DNA from: Cristatella mucedo
Lineage: Eukaryota; Bryozoa; Phylactolaemata; Cristatellidae
DNA: 64,000 nt
Reading direction: 5' to 3'
Assembly (NCBI GenBank): GCA_009760855.2
Contig: WPIO01000011.1
Span: 7,589,501 to 7,653,500, forward strand
In this document: positions 21,951 to 35,200 of the stretch, one piece after another
Numbering within the stretch: the first letter of the stretch is position 1
How the letters are laid out: each line of letters starts with the position of its first letter
Notes under the pieces: generated by a model
Database searches by the model: none
What the model was told of the DNA's origin: nothing
The model's input: only the letters and a program-made list of their open reading frames with translations
Made by a program: the position numbers and the translations under genes

Positions 21951-24900
21951 GGAAAGACCGCTGTTTGAGGGTCCGCCAGTAGACGTGTCAAAGATCGTAC
22001 TTGCTTGTTTCCATATGCGACGCTTTATAGATGAGCGGGAATTCAGACTTACAGTAATTTTCCGACGAGTTGACATAGTTGTCGTAAGGTATGCTAACGA
22101 GCAGGGCGCCGCTGTGAAGTGACGCTGACAGCGCGAATCGCTTGTCATGCAGCCAGCGCATCACGGACACCACCTCATTCTGGTGCTCTGGTTGGTACTT
22201 TTCGTGAAATGCGTCCGGAAAGTTCCTGTTCAGGTCTTTTCCGTTCGCATTTTCTCTGCAGTAAAAGATTTTCAAGCTGAGGTAAACCTTGCCAAGATAG
22301 TAGCACGTAGCATTTCCCAAACAGAGGCCAATGCAGCCAAAAAAACTAAGCGATAACGTGGATAAAAAGATTGCTTACATACTTCAAGGTCAAGGCACGT
22401 GGCGCTCTAGTAACCGCCCATCGACTGAAAGCTAGCGACTTAAAAGAGTTTAGCAGCGCATGCAAACGGTATTAATTAACTGCCAAATAAATTTCTATAT
22501 AGTGCGCCAATATTCTTTGCACGTAGTAATCGTGGGTCGCGCCTTCTTTTTATTTGTACTTTTTTTGTTTAATACATTTTACAGTTGTGTTTTACATCTT
22601 TACTTAAATTAACATTAAATGAACGTATTTTGAGATACATGTTTTGCTTAAAGTTTATTCTTAAATCCAAAACCCTAATTAATACCCCAAGCATCTAGAA
22701 AGTTAATGTGAATAAGAACAGACGCTGGCTGTCATGCTGAATATCCAGTGCACTGTGTATGTAGCATGAAGTGGACTGGCTCTATTTAAAGCTGTACCGT
22801 ATTAGCTTGTATCCTTATTGACTATGGGCCTTAAAGTTACCTGTAGAATAATTCATCTAGAGGTTAAAGCCTAATAATGAATTGGGTGATTAAATGGGCT
22901 TAAGGTAATGCGTAGAGGCGCTGTCTTTTGTCACGAGATATTATCAATTGTTTCGACCAAAAAACATGTTTTTAAAATTCTCGGTTTTTAATAAATAGTA
23001 ACAAATGGAGCAGCCAAGAAAATGACGCGGGCAACAGTTTTGAAAGTCCCGTGTTCTCGTGTCGTTGCCGTCATCTAGGTCTATATCCCACTCTACCCCA
23101 ACGGATTAAAGTTTACGGCCTCGTTTAACGAGAAAAATAAGCCGATCAGACTGGATTCTAGGCTATTTGTATGCACAGCTAAATGACTGCTGTCAGGTGA
23201 GCGAATCGTACGAGGCCTAGCTTGACTGGAAAGTTGCTCGGATAAGTATACGTGAGAATGAAGAATGGCGAGAGAATGAACGGGATGTAAAAGTGTTTGG
23301 TAGAATCATGTATTAATAATGATGATATATTTTTGTAGGACCTTAAGAGAATTAAATCTCTTCTCAAGAAATTATAAGTATTTTGCGAAGGAAGCAAGTA
23401 AGTTTATTGTTGATAAATTGCACAGCGTCGGCACGCATATGCACACAAAGGACAATCGACCAGGACACAGCAAATGCTTTGAGGAACAATTCTAGCTTCT
23501 CTTTTAACGTCTCAAGCTAGCGAATGCCTAGACGTCAGTCAGTTGGCTGTCAGCTCTATGCTTTTGGAGCGAACGAACTGAAGGCACGGTTTTTAAAAGG
23601 TTCAATTTTGGTTCGAGGCAATGCCAACTGACTGGAGTCAAAGACTGGGTCACATGTTGACATTGTAGTAATAATAATAATAATAATAATGCACTTGATA
23701 AAGCGCCCTCAAAGAACTCAATCTCTTTCTAGGCGCTTTACAATTGCTGCAAAGGGAAACGCGATTGAATGGTGAGTAATATCATGCTCGATAAGCAACA
23801 TGAATAAAATGGTTAGGGGAGACATGCACAGGGTCAGCATGCAAGTGTGGTTAGTGGCAGCATGCACAGTGTCAGCACGCATAAGCATTTCAAGGACGAA
23901 TCGCAGGGACCCACTGAATGCTGTACTAAATAGGTGTGTTTTTAAGTTCTTTTTAAATGTGGTCAAATCAAAGGATGTTCAGACGCAAGTCGGGAGTGAG
24001 TTCCAGGCTCTGGGAGCATACGAACTAAATGCACAGTCTCCAAAGGATTTGAGACTTGTACGAAGTATTGGCAAACTGTTGGGTTCCAAAAAGTGGGTCG
24101 TACGATGCTTTGCCTGGTGGGGGAGTAGATCTGAGAGATAGGCTGGAGCCAAAGAATGAAGTGACCTAAAAGTGAGTGACAAAACCTTGAAGTCGATCCG
24201 TTGCTTAACTGGTTGCCAGTGCAGGTCGGCGAGAAGTGGTGTGATGTGGCACCTGCGATGCTCACGACAGACCAGCCTACCTGCAGAGTTTTGCACTAGC
24301 TGTAATCGCCTGATTGCACATGCCGGTAGGCCAGCAAGCAGTGAGTTACAGAAGTCAAGACGGGATGTCACAAATGCATGCTGTGCATGCTAACTCTTAT
24401 CATGTCATGTTACGTGAGCAGCGCTACGTTAGTGGTGAAGTTTAACAATGCGTGCAACATAGGAGCTGAGAGAGTTTGACGTGCTGTAAGAAAGATGGGG
24501 GTCAAGACAGGTGCAGCTGTGCGTCATCGGAATAAATGTGAAAGCCTAGATTGCATTCCTTTTCGGGACACTAAGAATATATACTATGTTTCTGTGGTGT
24601 GTGGCAAGGTTTTCTGATAGCCAACAAATCTCAACGGTACTAAGCAAAAACGGCTCGCCTCACCCTTAAAGTTGACTGGGACAGCATATGTCCACTCACC
24701 TTGTGCTTTTGGTTCCAAAATGATATTTCATTATTTATAACATCAGCTCATCAACAGCCAAGTCTGCCGACTCTCAATTGAGTTGCACTACAAAAGCTCT
24801 CATGTACCATGGTAAGTCTTTCTAGCTGTGCAATATGACGCTTGAAGATGGTGCACAACTCGACAGCGAGGTTTCCTGTTGTGAGCCTCTTAACTGCTAC

Positions 24901-25815
24901 GTTCTAGGTGATATATTCCAAAGCAACCTCTCGTTAGACGACCATATCAGCTCCACGGTCAAATCGGCCTATTTTCAGCTTCATAACATTGCTAAAATTC
25001 GGGCTTGTTTAGATAAAGATACCACATCCAAGTTGGTCCATGCATTCGTGACATCCCGTCTCGACTTCTGCAACTCACTGCCTACTGGCCTACCAGCATA
25101 TGCGATCAGGCGTTTGCAGCTGGTGAAAAACTCGGCAGCTAGACTTGTCTGCCGTGAGCGTCGCAGTTGCCACATTACTCCACTTCTCACCGACCTGCAC
25201 TGGCTACCAGTCAAGCAACGGATTGACTTCAAGGTTTTGTCGCTCACTTTTAGGTCCCTTCATTCTATGGCTCCAGCCTATCTGCCAGATATACTACCCC
25301 ATCAGGCCAAGCATCGTACGCTTTTCGGAATCCAACAGTCTACAAATACCTCGTACAAACCTTAAATCCTTTGGAGACCGTGCATTTAGTTCACATGCTC
25401 CCAAAGCCTGTAACTCCCTCCCGACCTGCGTCAGAACATCCCCTGACCTGACCACATTTAAAAGGAACTTAAAAACACACCTATTTAGGACAGCATTTAG
25501 TGGGTCCCTGTGATTCGTCCTTCACCTGCTTATTCGCGCTGACACTGTGCATGCTGCCACTAACCACATTTGCATGCTGACCCTGTGCATGTCACCCCTA
25601 ACTATATTATTCATTTTGTTTGTTTTTCAAGCATAATTTTACTTACCATTCAATTGCATTTCACTTTACAGCAAATGTAAAGCGCCTAGAAAGAGATTAA
25701 GTTCTCTGAGGGCGATTTATCAAGTGAATTATTATTATTATTATTATTATTACGTTTGGAGAATTCTCTTGGACCCTCACTGCCGAAAAACAGCATACTG
25801 ATTTTAAGGGACTCC

Positions 25816-25902
<87 letters not shown>

Positions 25903-26222
25903 CTACTTACCGCATCGGCCTATTCTGTCAGCACCCTCTCAACTGACTCTGTTTGCGAAGGCTTGCCTCTAATACAACTGAAATCCCCCATAGACCACGC
26001 CTTCCACTTTCAAGCACTTAAAACGTGGAACTCTTTGCCCGCATAAATCACCGCATCAAATGTAGCTTGTTTATGCCTTAAATGATCCTAAACCCCCACC
26101 TTCTTCTATCAGCTCATGCTGTCATCTTGACATTTTCTTAATTTGCTTCGGTGTGCTGGAATTAGGAATGCATACTGGCACGACTAACTAGGTGATGGGC
26201 TTTTTACAGCCTACAGGAAGGG

Positions 26223-26297
<75 letters not shown>

Positions 26298-29200
26298 AGA
26301 TGTCTTAGGGTGAAATACAAATGGTTTGGTATGTCTACTAATGACAAGTCCACCTTATGCCAGCGATTCGAAAGTAATAGCTATTACTTGAACTTAGTTT
26401 GGTGACAATGTCAGCAGGGAAATAACAGAAACGAGTAAGAGCTGATGTCTGTAAAGGAGTTGACATTTGACGAGTAAAAAAATTGGTATGGTCTTCATGC
26501 TGCTACTTCAATCGTAGGTTACGGGCATGCGCTGTATGATACTAATCTTACCTTCCATCGCCATCGCAGAGGCCAGGCGTTGCTAGCTGTAAACCGTCTG
26601 GATTAAGTAGTGGCAAAATGTGAATGAGCGTTCTATTCAGTAGTAAACTGATGTTTACATCATCTTTGTAATGGCTTAGTAAGTGCTCGGCATAATGTAA
26701 GGAGATCTCTTTGGTCGTCGCCTGAGCGGATAGATTGAAAGTTCGAGAGAAGCAACAATCTCAAAAATGTCTCCTTAAGGCGGAAATGGATACGGACCGG
26801 TACAGTCGGCAAAGCTAGCAAACTTGGAGATGCAAGGCAAGCTTTACATGCAAAATGTGCGACAAAGTCCCTTTTAAAGTCACTTTGTTCGTGACACTAC
26901 GCAGGAAGCACGATTATTATCTTGCATTTACGCCTTTTCGGGAAAAGATACTATAACTAGCAGTCTGGGCAGCACTAGCACTGCACTGCAATGGTTCAGG
27001 TCCTAACTCATAGGGAGACTCAAGAGTCTGGATGACTACTTTCAGCAATGATAATAATAACAATAAAACATTTGTAATAGCGCCCTCAGAGAACTTAATC
27101 TCTTTCTAGGCACTTGACATTTGGCGAGCCGTGATGGCATACTAGGTATGGCGGTTTCTTTTCACAACCTCGCTCCTGAGGTCGTAGGTTAGGATCCTGC
27201 CGTGGGCGATTCTTTACTGAAGCTGGCAGCATTGGTGATAGCCGTAAAAGCTCTTCCGTTGCTATAAAAAAGAGGCTGCTGAATCTACTAGCATTTGTCT
27301 ATAATGAAAGCATGGTCGAATGGTTATCGGTAGCATGCTCCGCTGAACATCATCATCCGAGAAAGAGCCTCTTAAGAACGATGTACAAATGGCTCAGTGT
27401 TTGATCTGCTTCTTTTCACAAGTTATAATCTTCCTCTAGCCGATGCAATCGCAGCCGACCATAATCAAGCATTCCAGACCGTCAAACTATAGTAACTACC
27501 TTGCTGCATGTATTGCTGACATTGAAATTTGAATGGAAATACAATTTCTTAAATTATGACAATAAAATCAGCTTAGCAGCTACGGGCGCGACTAATTTTA
27601 ATCAGAAATTAGGAAACCTATCGCTCAAAATGGCCTCTGCCAGAAAATATGCTCAGCATACGGATGATACCTGGGCGTACTGTTTAAAAGCGACCTTTTT
27701 TTACCTTCACACGGCTCCACCAATTGAGTCTGTCTACTTTCACTTACGTTACGTTGAAAATATAGTGCCTGCTTAGACATTGATACCGCATCCAAGTTGG
27801 TCCATGCATTTGTGCATTCAAAAGATCAGGAACTACTGTCCATCGGCAGTCGTGTGAGAACAACTGTAGATCGTACTAATCAAACCTAGCAAAGGCCACG
27901 TCTAGCTTCTATAGAAACACTGTTGAATCATAGATGCACTATCAAAAAATTCCGATGTCTACAATCAACCATCTCCTCAACCGCTCCTAGGTTAGCTTCT
28001 TAACTCGTGATCGATATGATGGTCTAGCTGATCACTTCGCTAGCTTCTCTTCCAACAATATAGACAAGATCAGGGAGTCCATCCCTAAGATGGTAGCACC
28101 TCCATGTAATTCTGCCCCTCAATTCCATGCAGCACCTTCACGTCTACTTTTAAGCAGTTCACTAGTGACCTCGTCCTGAACTCCGTATCCCAATTAAAAA
28201 AGACAAATAGTCCTTTGGACCCTATTCCCACTGTCCTGCTTCTGCGATGCATTGATCTGCTGCTGCCATGCATAATTAGCATCATAAATATGTCATTAGC
28301 CTCAGGTCATGTCCCAGCACCTTTCTAAAAGGCTCTAGTCAGGTCACTAGTCAAGAAAGCAACACTAGACCGAGAGAACCTGAGCTAATTCCGCCAAGTC
28401 TCCCTTTTACTATTCCTATCAAAGACCCTCGAACTCATATATTGAAACTTCAAACCTTGCTAGTAAGTTCCAGTCAAGTTTTAGAGCTAATCACTCCACA
28501 AAGTCAGCATTGATTCGGGAGTATAATGAACTACTTAATAATTCAGACTTAGGTAGAGTATCTCATCTTGTTTTTCTTGATCTTTCGGCAGTCTTTGTTA
28601 CTATTGATCACCAAGTCCTTCTTGAGTGCCTCTGGTCTTGGCTGGACATCACAGGCCCTGCATTGCAATGGTTTAGGTCGTATCTCAGTGGGAGACCCCA
28701 GAGTATTGATGTTAATAAACAGAGATCTTCCGAGGAACCTCTGAAATATGGGGTATCTCAGGGCGCCGTGCTTGGTCCAGTTATTTTCACGGTTTCTACT
28801 CTTGCATCTCGCCGATGTGATTGCCAAGCACAGTCTAAGCTATCACTTCTATGTGGATTACAATCAGTTTTATCCTTGCTTTTATCTATCCCAGCCTTCG
28901 AGCACCTCAAATTCTCTCAACTCACTTGCTGCATGCATTGATGACATCCGCACATGGATGGCAGCTAATTTTCTAAAACTAAACGATGAAAAAACTAACT
29001 TACTAATTATGGGAAAACCAAGTGTGATTCAGAAATTGGAAAGGATAACGCTCAAAATATGCCCTGCTAGTATATCTCCTGTTAAATCTGCATGAAGTCT
29101 ATGTATCATGTTCCAAAGTGACTTTTCATTAGACGAATACATATCAGCTTCATAGTCAAGCCTGATTACTTTCAGTTACATAGCGTTGCTAAAACTCAGG

Positions 29201-32200
29201 CTTGTTTAGACAGGGATACTACCACATCTAAATTGGTCAATGCATTTGTGACATCTCTTCTTGACTTCTGTAACCCACTGCTTGCTGGTCTACCGGCCTG
29301 TGCACTCAGGTGCTTACAACTGGTGCAAAACTCTGCAGTTAGGCTGGTCTGTCGTGAGCGTCGCAGTGGCCACATCACGCCACTTCTCGCCGACCTGCAC
29401 TGGCTCCCAGTCAAGCAACGCACCGATCTCAAGGTTCTGTCACTCACTTCCATGTCTCTTCATTCTGTGTCTCCAGCCTGCCTATCAGATCTCCTTCCCC
29501 ACCAGGCCAAGCATCGTATTACTCGATTTTCGGAATCTGTTTACTAAACTAATTACTACTGTTTACCACTTTTACCACTTTGCTAAAATCTGTTTACACA
29601 TACCTCGTATACATCTCAAATCTTTCAGAGACATTGCCTTCAGTTCGTATGCTCCCAAAGCCTGGAACTCACTCTTGAATAGCGTCACGACATCTCCTGA
29701 CTTGATCGCATTTGAGAAGAAACTAAAAACGCACGTTTTATCACAGATTTTAGTGGATTCCAGTGATTCGTCCTGTATGTGATTATGCGTGCGGACACTG
29801 ATCATGCTGCTACTAATCACACTTGCATGCTGACGTTGTACATGTCCCCCTAACCATGTTATAATAATAATAATAATAATATTGCACTTGATAAAGCGCC
29901 CTCAGAGAACTTAATCTCTTTCTAGGCGCTTTACATTTGCTGCAAAGTGATACGCAATAGAATAGTAAGTAAAATCATGCTTGAAAAACAAACAAAATGA
30001 ATAACATGGTTAGAGGTAACATGCACTGGGTCAGCATGCAAATGTGGTTAGTGGTCACAGGCACAGTGTCAGCACGCATAAGCACATCGAGGACGAATCA
30101 CAAGGACCCACTAAATGCTGTCCTAAATAGGTATGTTTTTAAGTTTCTTTTAAATGTGGTCAGGTCAGGGGATGTTCTGATGCAGGTCGGGAGGAAGTTC
30201 CAGGCTGTGGGAGCATACGAGCTAAATGCACGGTCTCCAAAGGATTTAAGGTTTTCTTCTTGTTCATTGAGCATGCTACTACTAACCATTCAAACATGCT
30301 TCCTATGCAGCAATTGTAAAGCGCCTAGAAATAGATTGAGTTCTCTGAGGGGGCTTTATAAAATGCATTATTGTTATTATTACTCGGGGCATTTCGTCTT
30401 GAATTGCAGGTCTTTCGCCTTGGCACACAGGCGCCACAGTAGTTAGATGAATCCTTCACTATGAATATCGCGTCAGCAATTCTTGTGTAAAGGTTTCTTT
30501 TTTCCTGCTGTCACTCCTAGCCGATATTCTCTAGCGATCTGGCATCGCGACTTCTTCACTACCTCATTGTCAGTCTTCCAGACTTGACTGCACACAGTCT
30601 ACTTCCTCATTTCTATGCGAGACGGGAGTCTTTTGGCTACCACGTACTCGCTGAAAGCCGCTGAAGCTTTTAGTGAACTACAAAAGACTCTCCAACTAAC
30701 TCGCGCTTCGTCAATGTGGCTTTGCTGCATTTTTAAAGTAAGCGGAACTTTGAGAATTAGATTGGATGTTTATTTTTATTTCAGTCTCCTTCCTATGCAA
30801 TAATCAGCGCCCTTAATTTTCTAGCGCCACCAAACATTTCCTCCTCAGTTCAATACAAACATAGCCGCTTTTTACTGTGTAGTCTTCACTGGAAGACCAA
30901 TTTAGCCCTGCCATTACCGAGATTTTTAATGCTTCTTTGGAAAAAAGAATCGTACCCAAGTCTTTCAAATTGGCAATCGTTAAAAAGATAGTTAAAAGCC
31001 TGGATTAGATACATAGGTCATTGCAAACTATTGCACAGTTTCCCTTCTTCCTTTTTTGTTAAAGATTCTTGAAAAACTTTCGCTAAGCAGCTGATTCCGC
31101 ATATTAAATGAATGAAATGTCAGAAATATTTCAACCGGGGTTCAAGAGGCAGCACTCGACTGAAAAGGCTCTCCTTCGTATTAACAATGACACACTATGT
31201 GGCAACGATGACGGGAATATCACAGCCATAGCTCTGCTAAATCTAACAGCTGCCATCGACAATATTGATCACGATGTTCTACTTGAACGATTGAGAACAA
31301 CGATCGGTCTGGCAGACGAGGCATTAGTGTAGCTTAAGTCACACATGTCTGATCGTGTTCAGTCCGTGTCATGTGGGGGTCAGGTCTCACACACGAGACG
31401 GGTCGCCTGTTTTGTCACTTAAGGGTCAGTGCTTGGTTCCTTGCTGTTCTCCATTTGTACTCAATCCCTGAAAAAAAGTGATTAAGGCAATGGAATAGGG
31501 CGTCACTTTTATGCTGAAGGTACTCAGCTTTATTTGTCATTCAAACCATCGAAATCTGCTGCAGCAACTGAGAAACCGAATTCTTGCCTTGCCGACATTC
31601 GATCCAGGATGTCGGACAATTTCTTGAAACTAAATGGCGATAAAACCGAACTGCTGCTCATAGGACACGCAAAGCGTGAGGCTGGATTAAAAGGCTTCGC
31701 TCTTCTAATAGGTGATAATGTTGTGCGACCATCACCACCTGCTCGATATTAAGCTGTCGTTTTCGACAGCAGCCTACATTTTAAAAGCTTCATTCAGATG
31801 ACTGCTTCTACGGCTAGTCATCACATCCGATCCATACATACCTCCCCCAGCGCTAAAGAGCGGCCTCGGGCGACTCCTAGCGTGGTGTTGACCTTTACTT
31901 GATTTCTCCGTAATACCTTCGGGTACTCCGCTGCTATCTTTGCTGTGACTATTTATGAGCTGTCCTCGGATATGCTACACAAAACAGGACCTGCTTAGCA
32001 TAAGATGCGATGTCGCCATTAGTCGATACCTACCGGCGGGCCTTCTCCGGCGGGTCAGTGAGAACCTACCTGCATCCTGCGTTCGCCCCATCAACAGCTC
32101 GGCTATCAAACCTACGACTCGTAAGTTTAAAGCGCTAAATAGTACTTGTTGCGGTAGTAGCCCACCCGCTGTAGCCCAGCACGTTGTGAAACGTCGTCCC

Positions 32201-35200
32201 ACGGCCGTTACCAAGGTCCAATTCAAATTCGAAGAGCCAGCATCCGCCAGGCCGGACGCAAACGGTGGAGAATACGAGCCACTTCATCGCCGTCACCCAG
32301 TTGTTGAACAGCCTCTTAAATTCCGCCTACTAAATGTCCGCTCACTAAAAACCAAGGGGTTACTTATCCGCGATCAGGTGGTCCAGGAGAAGCTAGATGC
32401 ATTTCTGCTTACCGAAACCTGGATGACGCCTTGTTCCAGTAGCTGTATTTCCGAGACCACCCCACCCGGGTTCTCATTCTATCAGTCCATGCATTCTGAC
32501 AAGGTTGGCGGCGGGGTTGCAATTGTTGTTCGCGAATCGTTTGGCTATAAAATGTGCAGTTTCTCGCATGGGTCATCGTTTGAATCGGTTGCTATCAGGT
32601 CTTCATCAAAGACAATGCCTCTCACCGTTGTGATATACCGGCCTCCTTCTGGCCATCTAAACTTGTTCATAGAGGAGTTTTCAGAGTTCCTCGCTAAAAT
32701 ATTTGTGTGTGACAGGCCGCTACTGATTGTAGGAGACTTCAATATTCACGTTGACAACCCCAGCAACAGCCAGGTCCGCTCATTTCTTGACTGTCTGGAG
32801 AATCTTGGTTTGGCCCAACACGTTTATCATAGCACCCACGTCGGTGGCTACATTCTAGATCTCGTGATCACTAAGGATGTCCTCCCACTGACTTTGTGGT
32901 GTGCCCACTGACCCTCTCAGATCATTGTTCGGTCTCGTTTACTGTTCCTGCTCCCTCGTACGTGCAGGGCAATGTCGAATTTGCCAAACGATGTAACTTA
33001 CAAAGCATTGACATGGACAAGTTTTTGAAATCTGTTTGTGATGCAGGCCTTCTTGATCTGCATTCAGACTCGACCGGCAGCCTCGATACCCTCACTGATG
33101 CGATGAACATGACACTCAGGAGTGCTCTTGACAAGCATGCTCCCGTTCGCTCTATCTGTGTTCAAAGCCGTCGAGATTGCTTTCAATTTTCAAAAAAACT
33201 CCTTAAGATGCGCCGTGTTAAGCGCAGGCTGGAACGTCGTTTCAAGAAATCGGGGTCTGAGGCAGACCTAGTCAATTTTAAAGACTTCCTTCGAGTTTAC
33301 ACCCGAAAGCTTAAAAAAGCAAGGGCTTCTTTTTTCATTAGAAAACTGAATTCCTGCCAGTCGGACACTAAACAGATTTATAAGACAGTAAACCATTTAC
33401 TGGCCAATGCTTTGAGGTCTGACTCCCCAGATATTAAGGGCTCAGCCGAAAAGTTTTTAGCCTTCTTTACTGAAAAAATTGTGCACATTCGTGCCTCCAT
33501 TAAGACCCCTCCGACCAAAGCAATCGCCGTTCCTCAACCTGTGACCTTTCTTAAAAGGTTCTCCGAAGTTTCTGCCTGTGATGTGGCTGCCTTAATAAGG
33601 TCTAGCAAAAAGAGCTCGTCTCCTGAAGACCCTATACCTTCATCTCTGTGGTCTTCACTTGCAGACCAACTTAGCCCTGCCATAACCAAGATTTTTAATG
33701 CTTCTTTGGGAAAAGGGGTCGTCCCCAAGTCCTTCAAATCGGCAATCGTTAGACCTATTCTTAAAAAGCCTGGGTTAGACACAGAGGTCCTAGCAAACTA
33801 TCGTCCAGTTTCCCTTCTCCCGTTCTTATCAAAGATTCTTGAAAAAATTGTTGCTAAGCAGCTAGTTGAACATATTGAAAATAATGGAATGTCAGAAACA
33901 TTTCAATCAGGTTTCAAGAGGCAGCACTCTACTGAAACTGCTCTCCTCCGTGTTAACAATGACATTCTACGTGGCAACGACTACGGGAATGTCACTGCCC
34001 TAGCTCTGCTAGATCTGTCTGCTGCCTTCGACACCATTGATCACGAAGTTCTGCTTGAAAGATTGAGAACGACGATCGGTCTGGCAGACGAAGCACTGGC
34101 GTAGTTTAAATCATACTTGTCTGATCGTGTTCAATCCGTATCGTGTGGGGGTGAGGTCTCAGACACGAGAAGGGTCACCTGTGGAGTCCCTCAAGGGTCT
34201 GTACTTGGTCCCTTGCTGTTCTCCATTTATACACTACCTCTGGGAAAAGTGATTAAGGCCCATGGAATAGGATATCACTTCTGTGCTGACGATACTCAGT
34301 TGTATTTGTCATTTAAACCGTCGGAATCTGCTGCAGCAACTGAGAAACTGAATGCTTGCATTGCCGATATTTGATCCGGATGTCGGAAAACCTCCTGAAA
34401 TTAAATGACGATAAAACCGAACTGCTTCTCATAGGACACCCTAAGCGTGTGGCTGGATTAAAAGGCTTTACTGTTCTAATAGGTTATGCTATTGTGCGAC
34501 CTTCACCACGTGCTCGTAATTTAGGTGTCGTGTTCGACAGCTGCCTCAATTTCAAAAGCTTCATTCAGAAGACTGCCTCTACAGCTAGCCATCACATCCG
34601 ATCCCTATCCAAGCTTAGAAGCTGTCTCCCACAGTGGCTTGTAAAGAATTTAACTAGCTCTTTAGTTCTGTCTCGGCTTGATTATTGTAATTCCCTTTTG
34701 GCTGGGCTACCAAAGAAAGCTATTATGCCACTACAGCGGACTATGAGTATGGCTGCAAGGCTGGTCTTCAAGTTCCAGTGGTTTGAGCACGTGTCACCTT
34801 TGCTGGAAGAGCTGGGATGGTTGCCGGTTGAGCAAAGGGTACAGAGCAAAGTTCTTACGCTGACCCACAAGGCCCTCCACGGCTTGGCTCCTTCGTACCT
34901 AGCTGAACTGCTGCACCAGTTTCAGCCTGTTCGCGCCCTCAGTTCCTGTGTGGACAATAGATTAGCTGTCCCATTCCTCCGCTTGAAGACAGTTGGCGAC
35001 AGAAGCTTTAGCTCTGCAGGTCCTAGACTGTGGAACTCGCTTCCACAATTCTTACGCAACGACATCTACTCTCCAACTGCCGACTACGACACATCTTTTT
35101 CAGCGGTCCTGAACTGCTACTTCTATGCTACTCACTACCTCAACTGCTCTCCTATTTCTGCTATGCTTCCCACTTTCTCTTTGTTTCGTGAGACGAAGTC

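Noticed and set aside
23800-24141. Plus-strand ORF starting [17 protein letters not shown]; similar ones at 29997 and 42502
   Set aside because: They recur wherever LINE-B lies in reverse and are antisense reading of its UTR and C-terminus.
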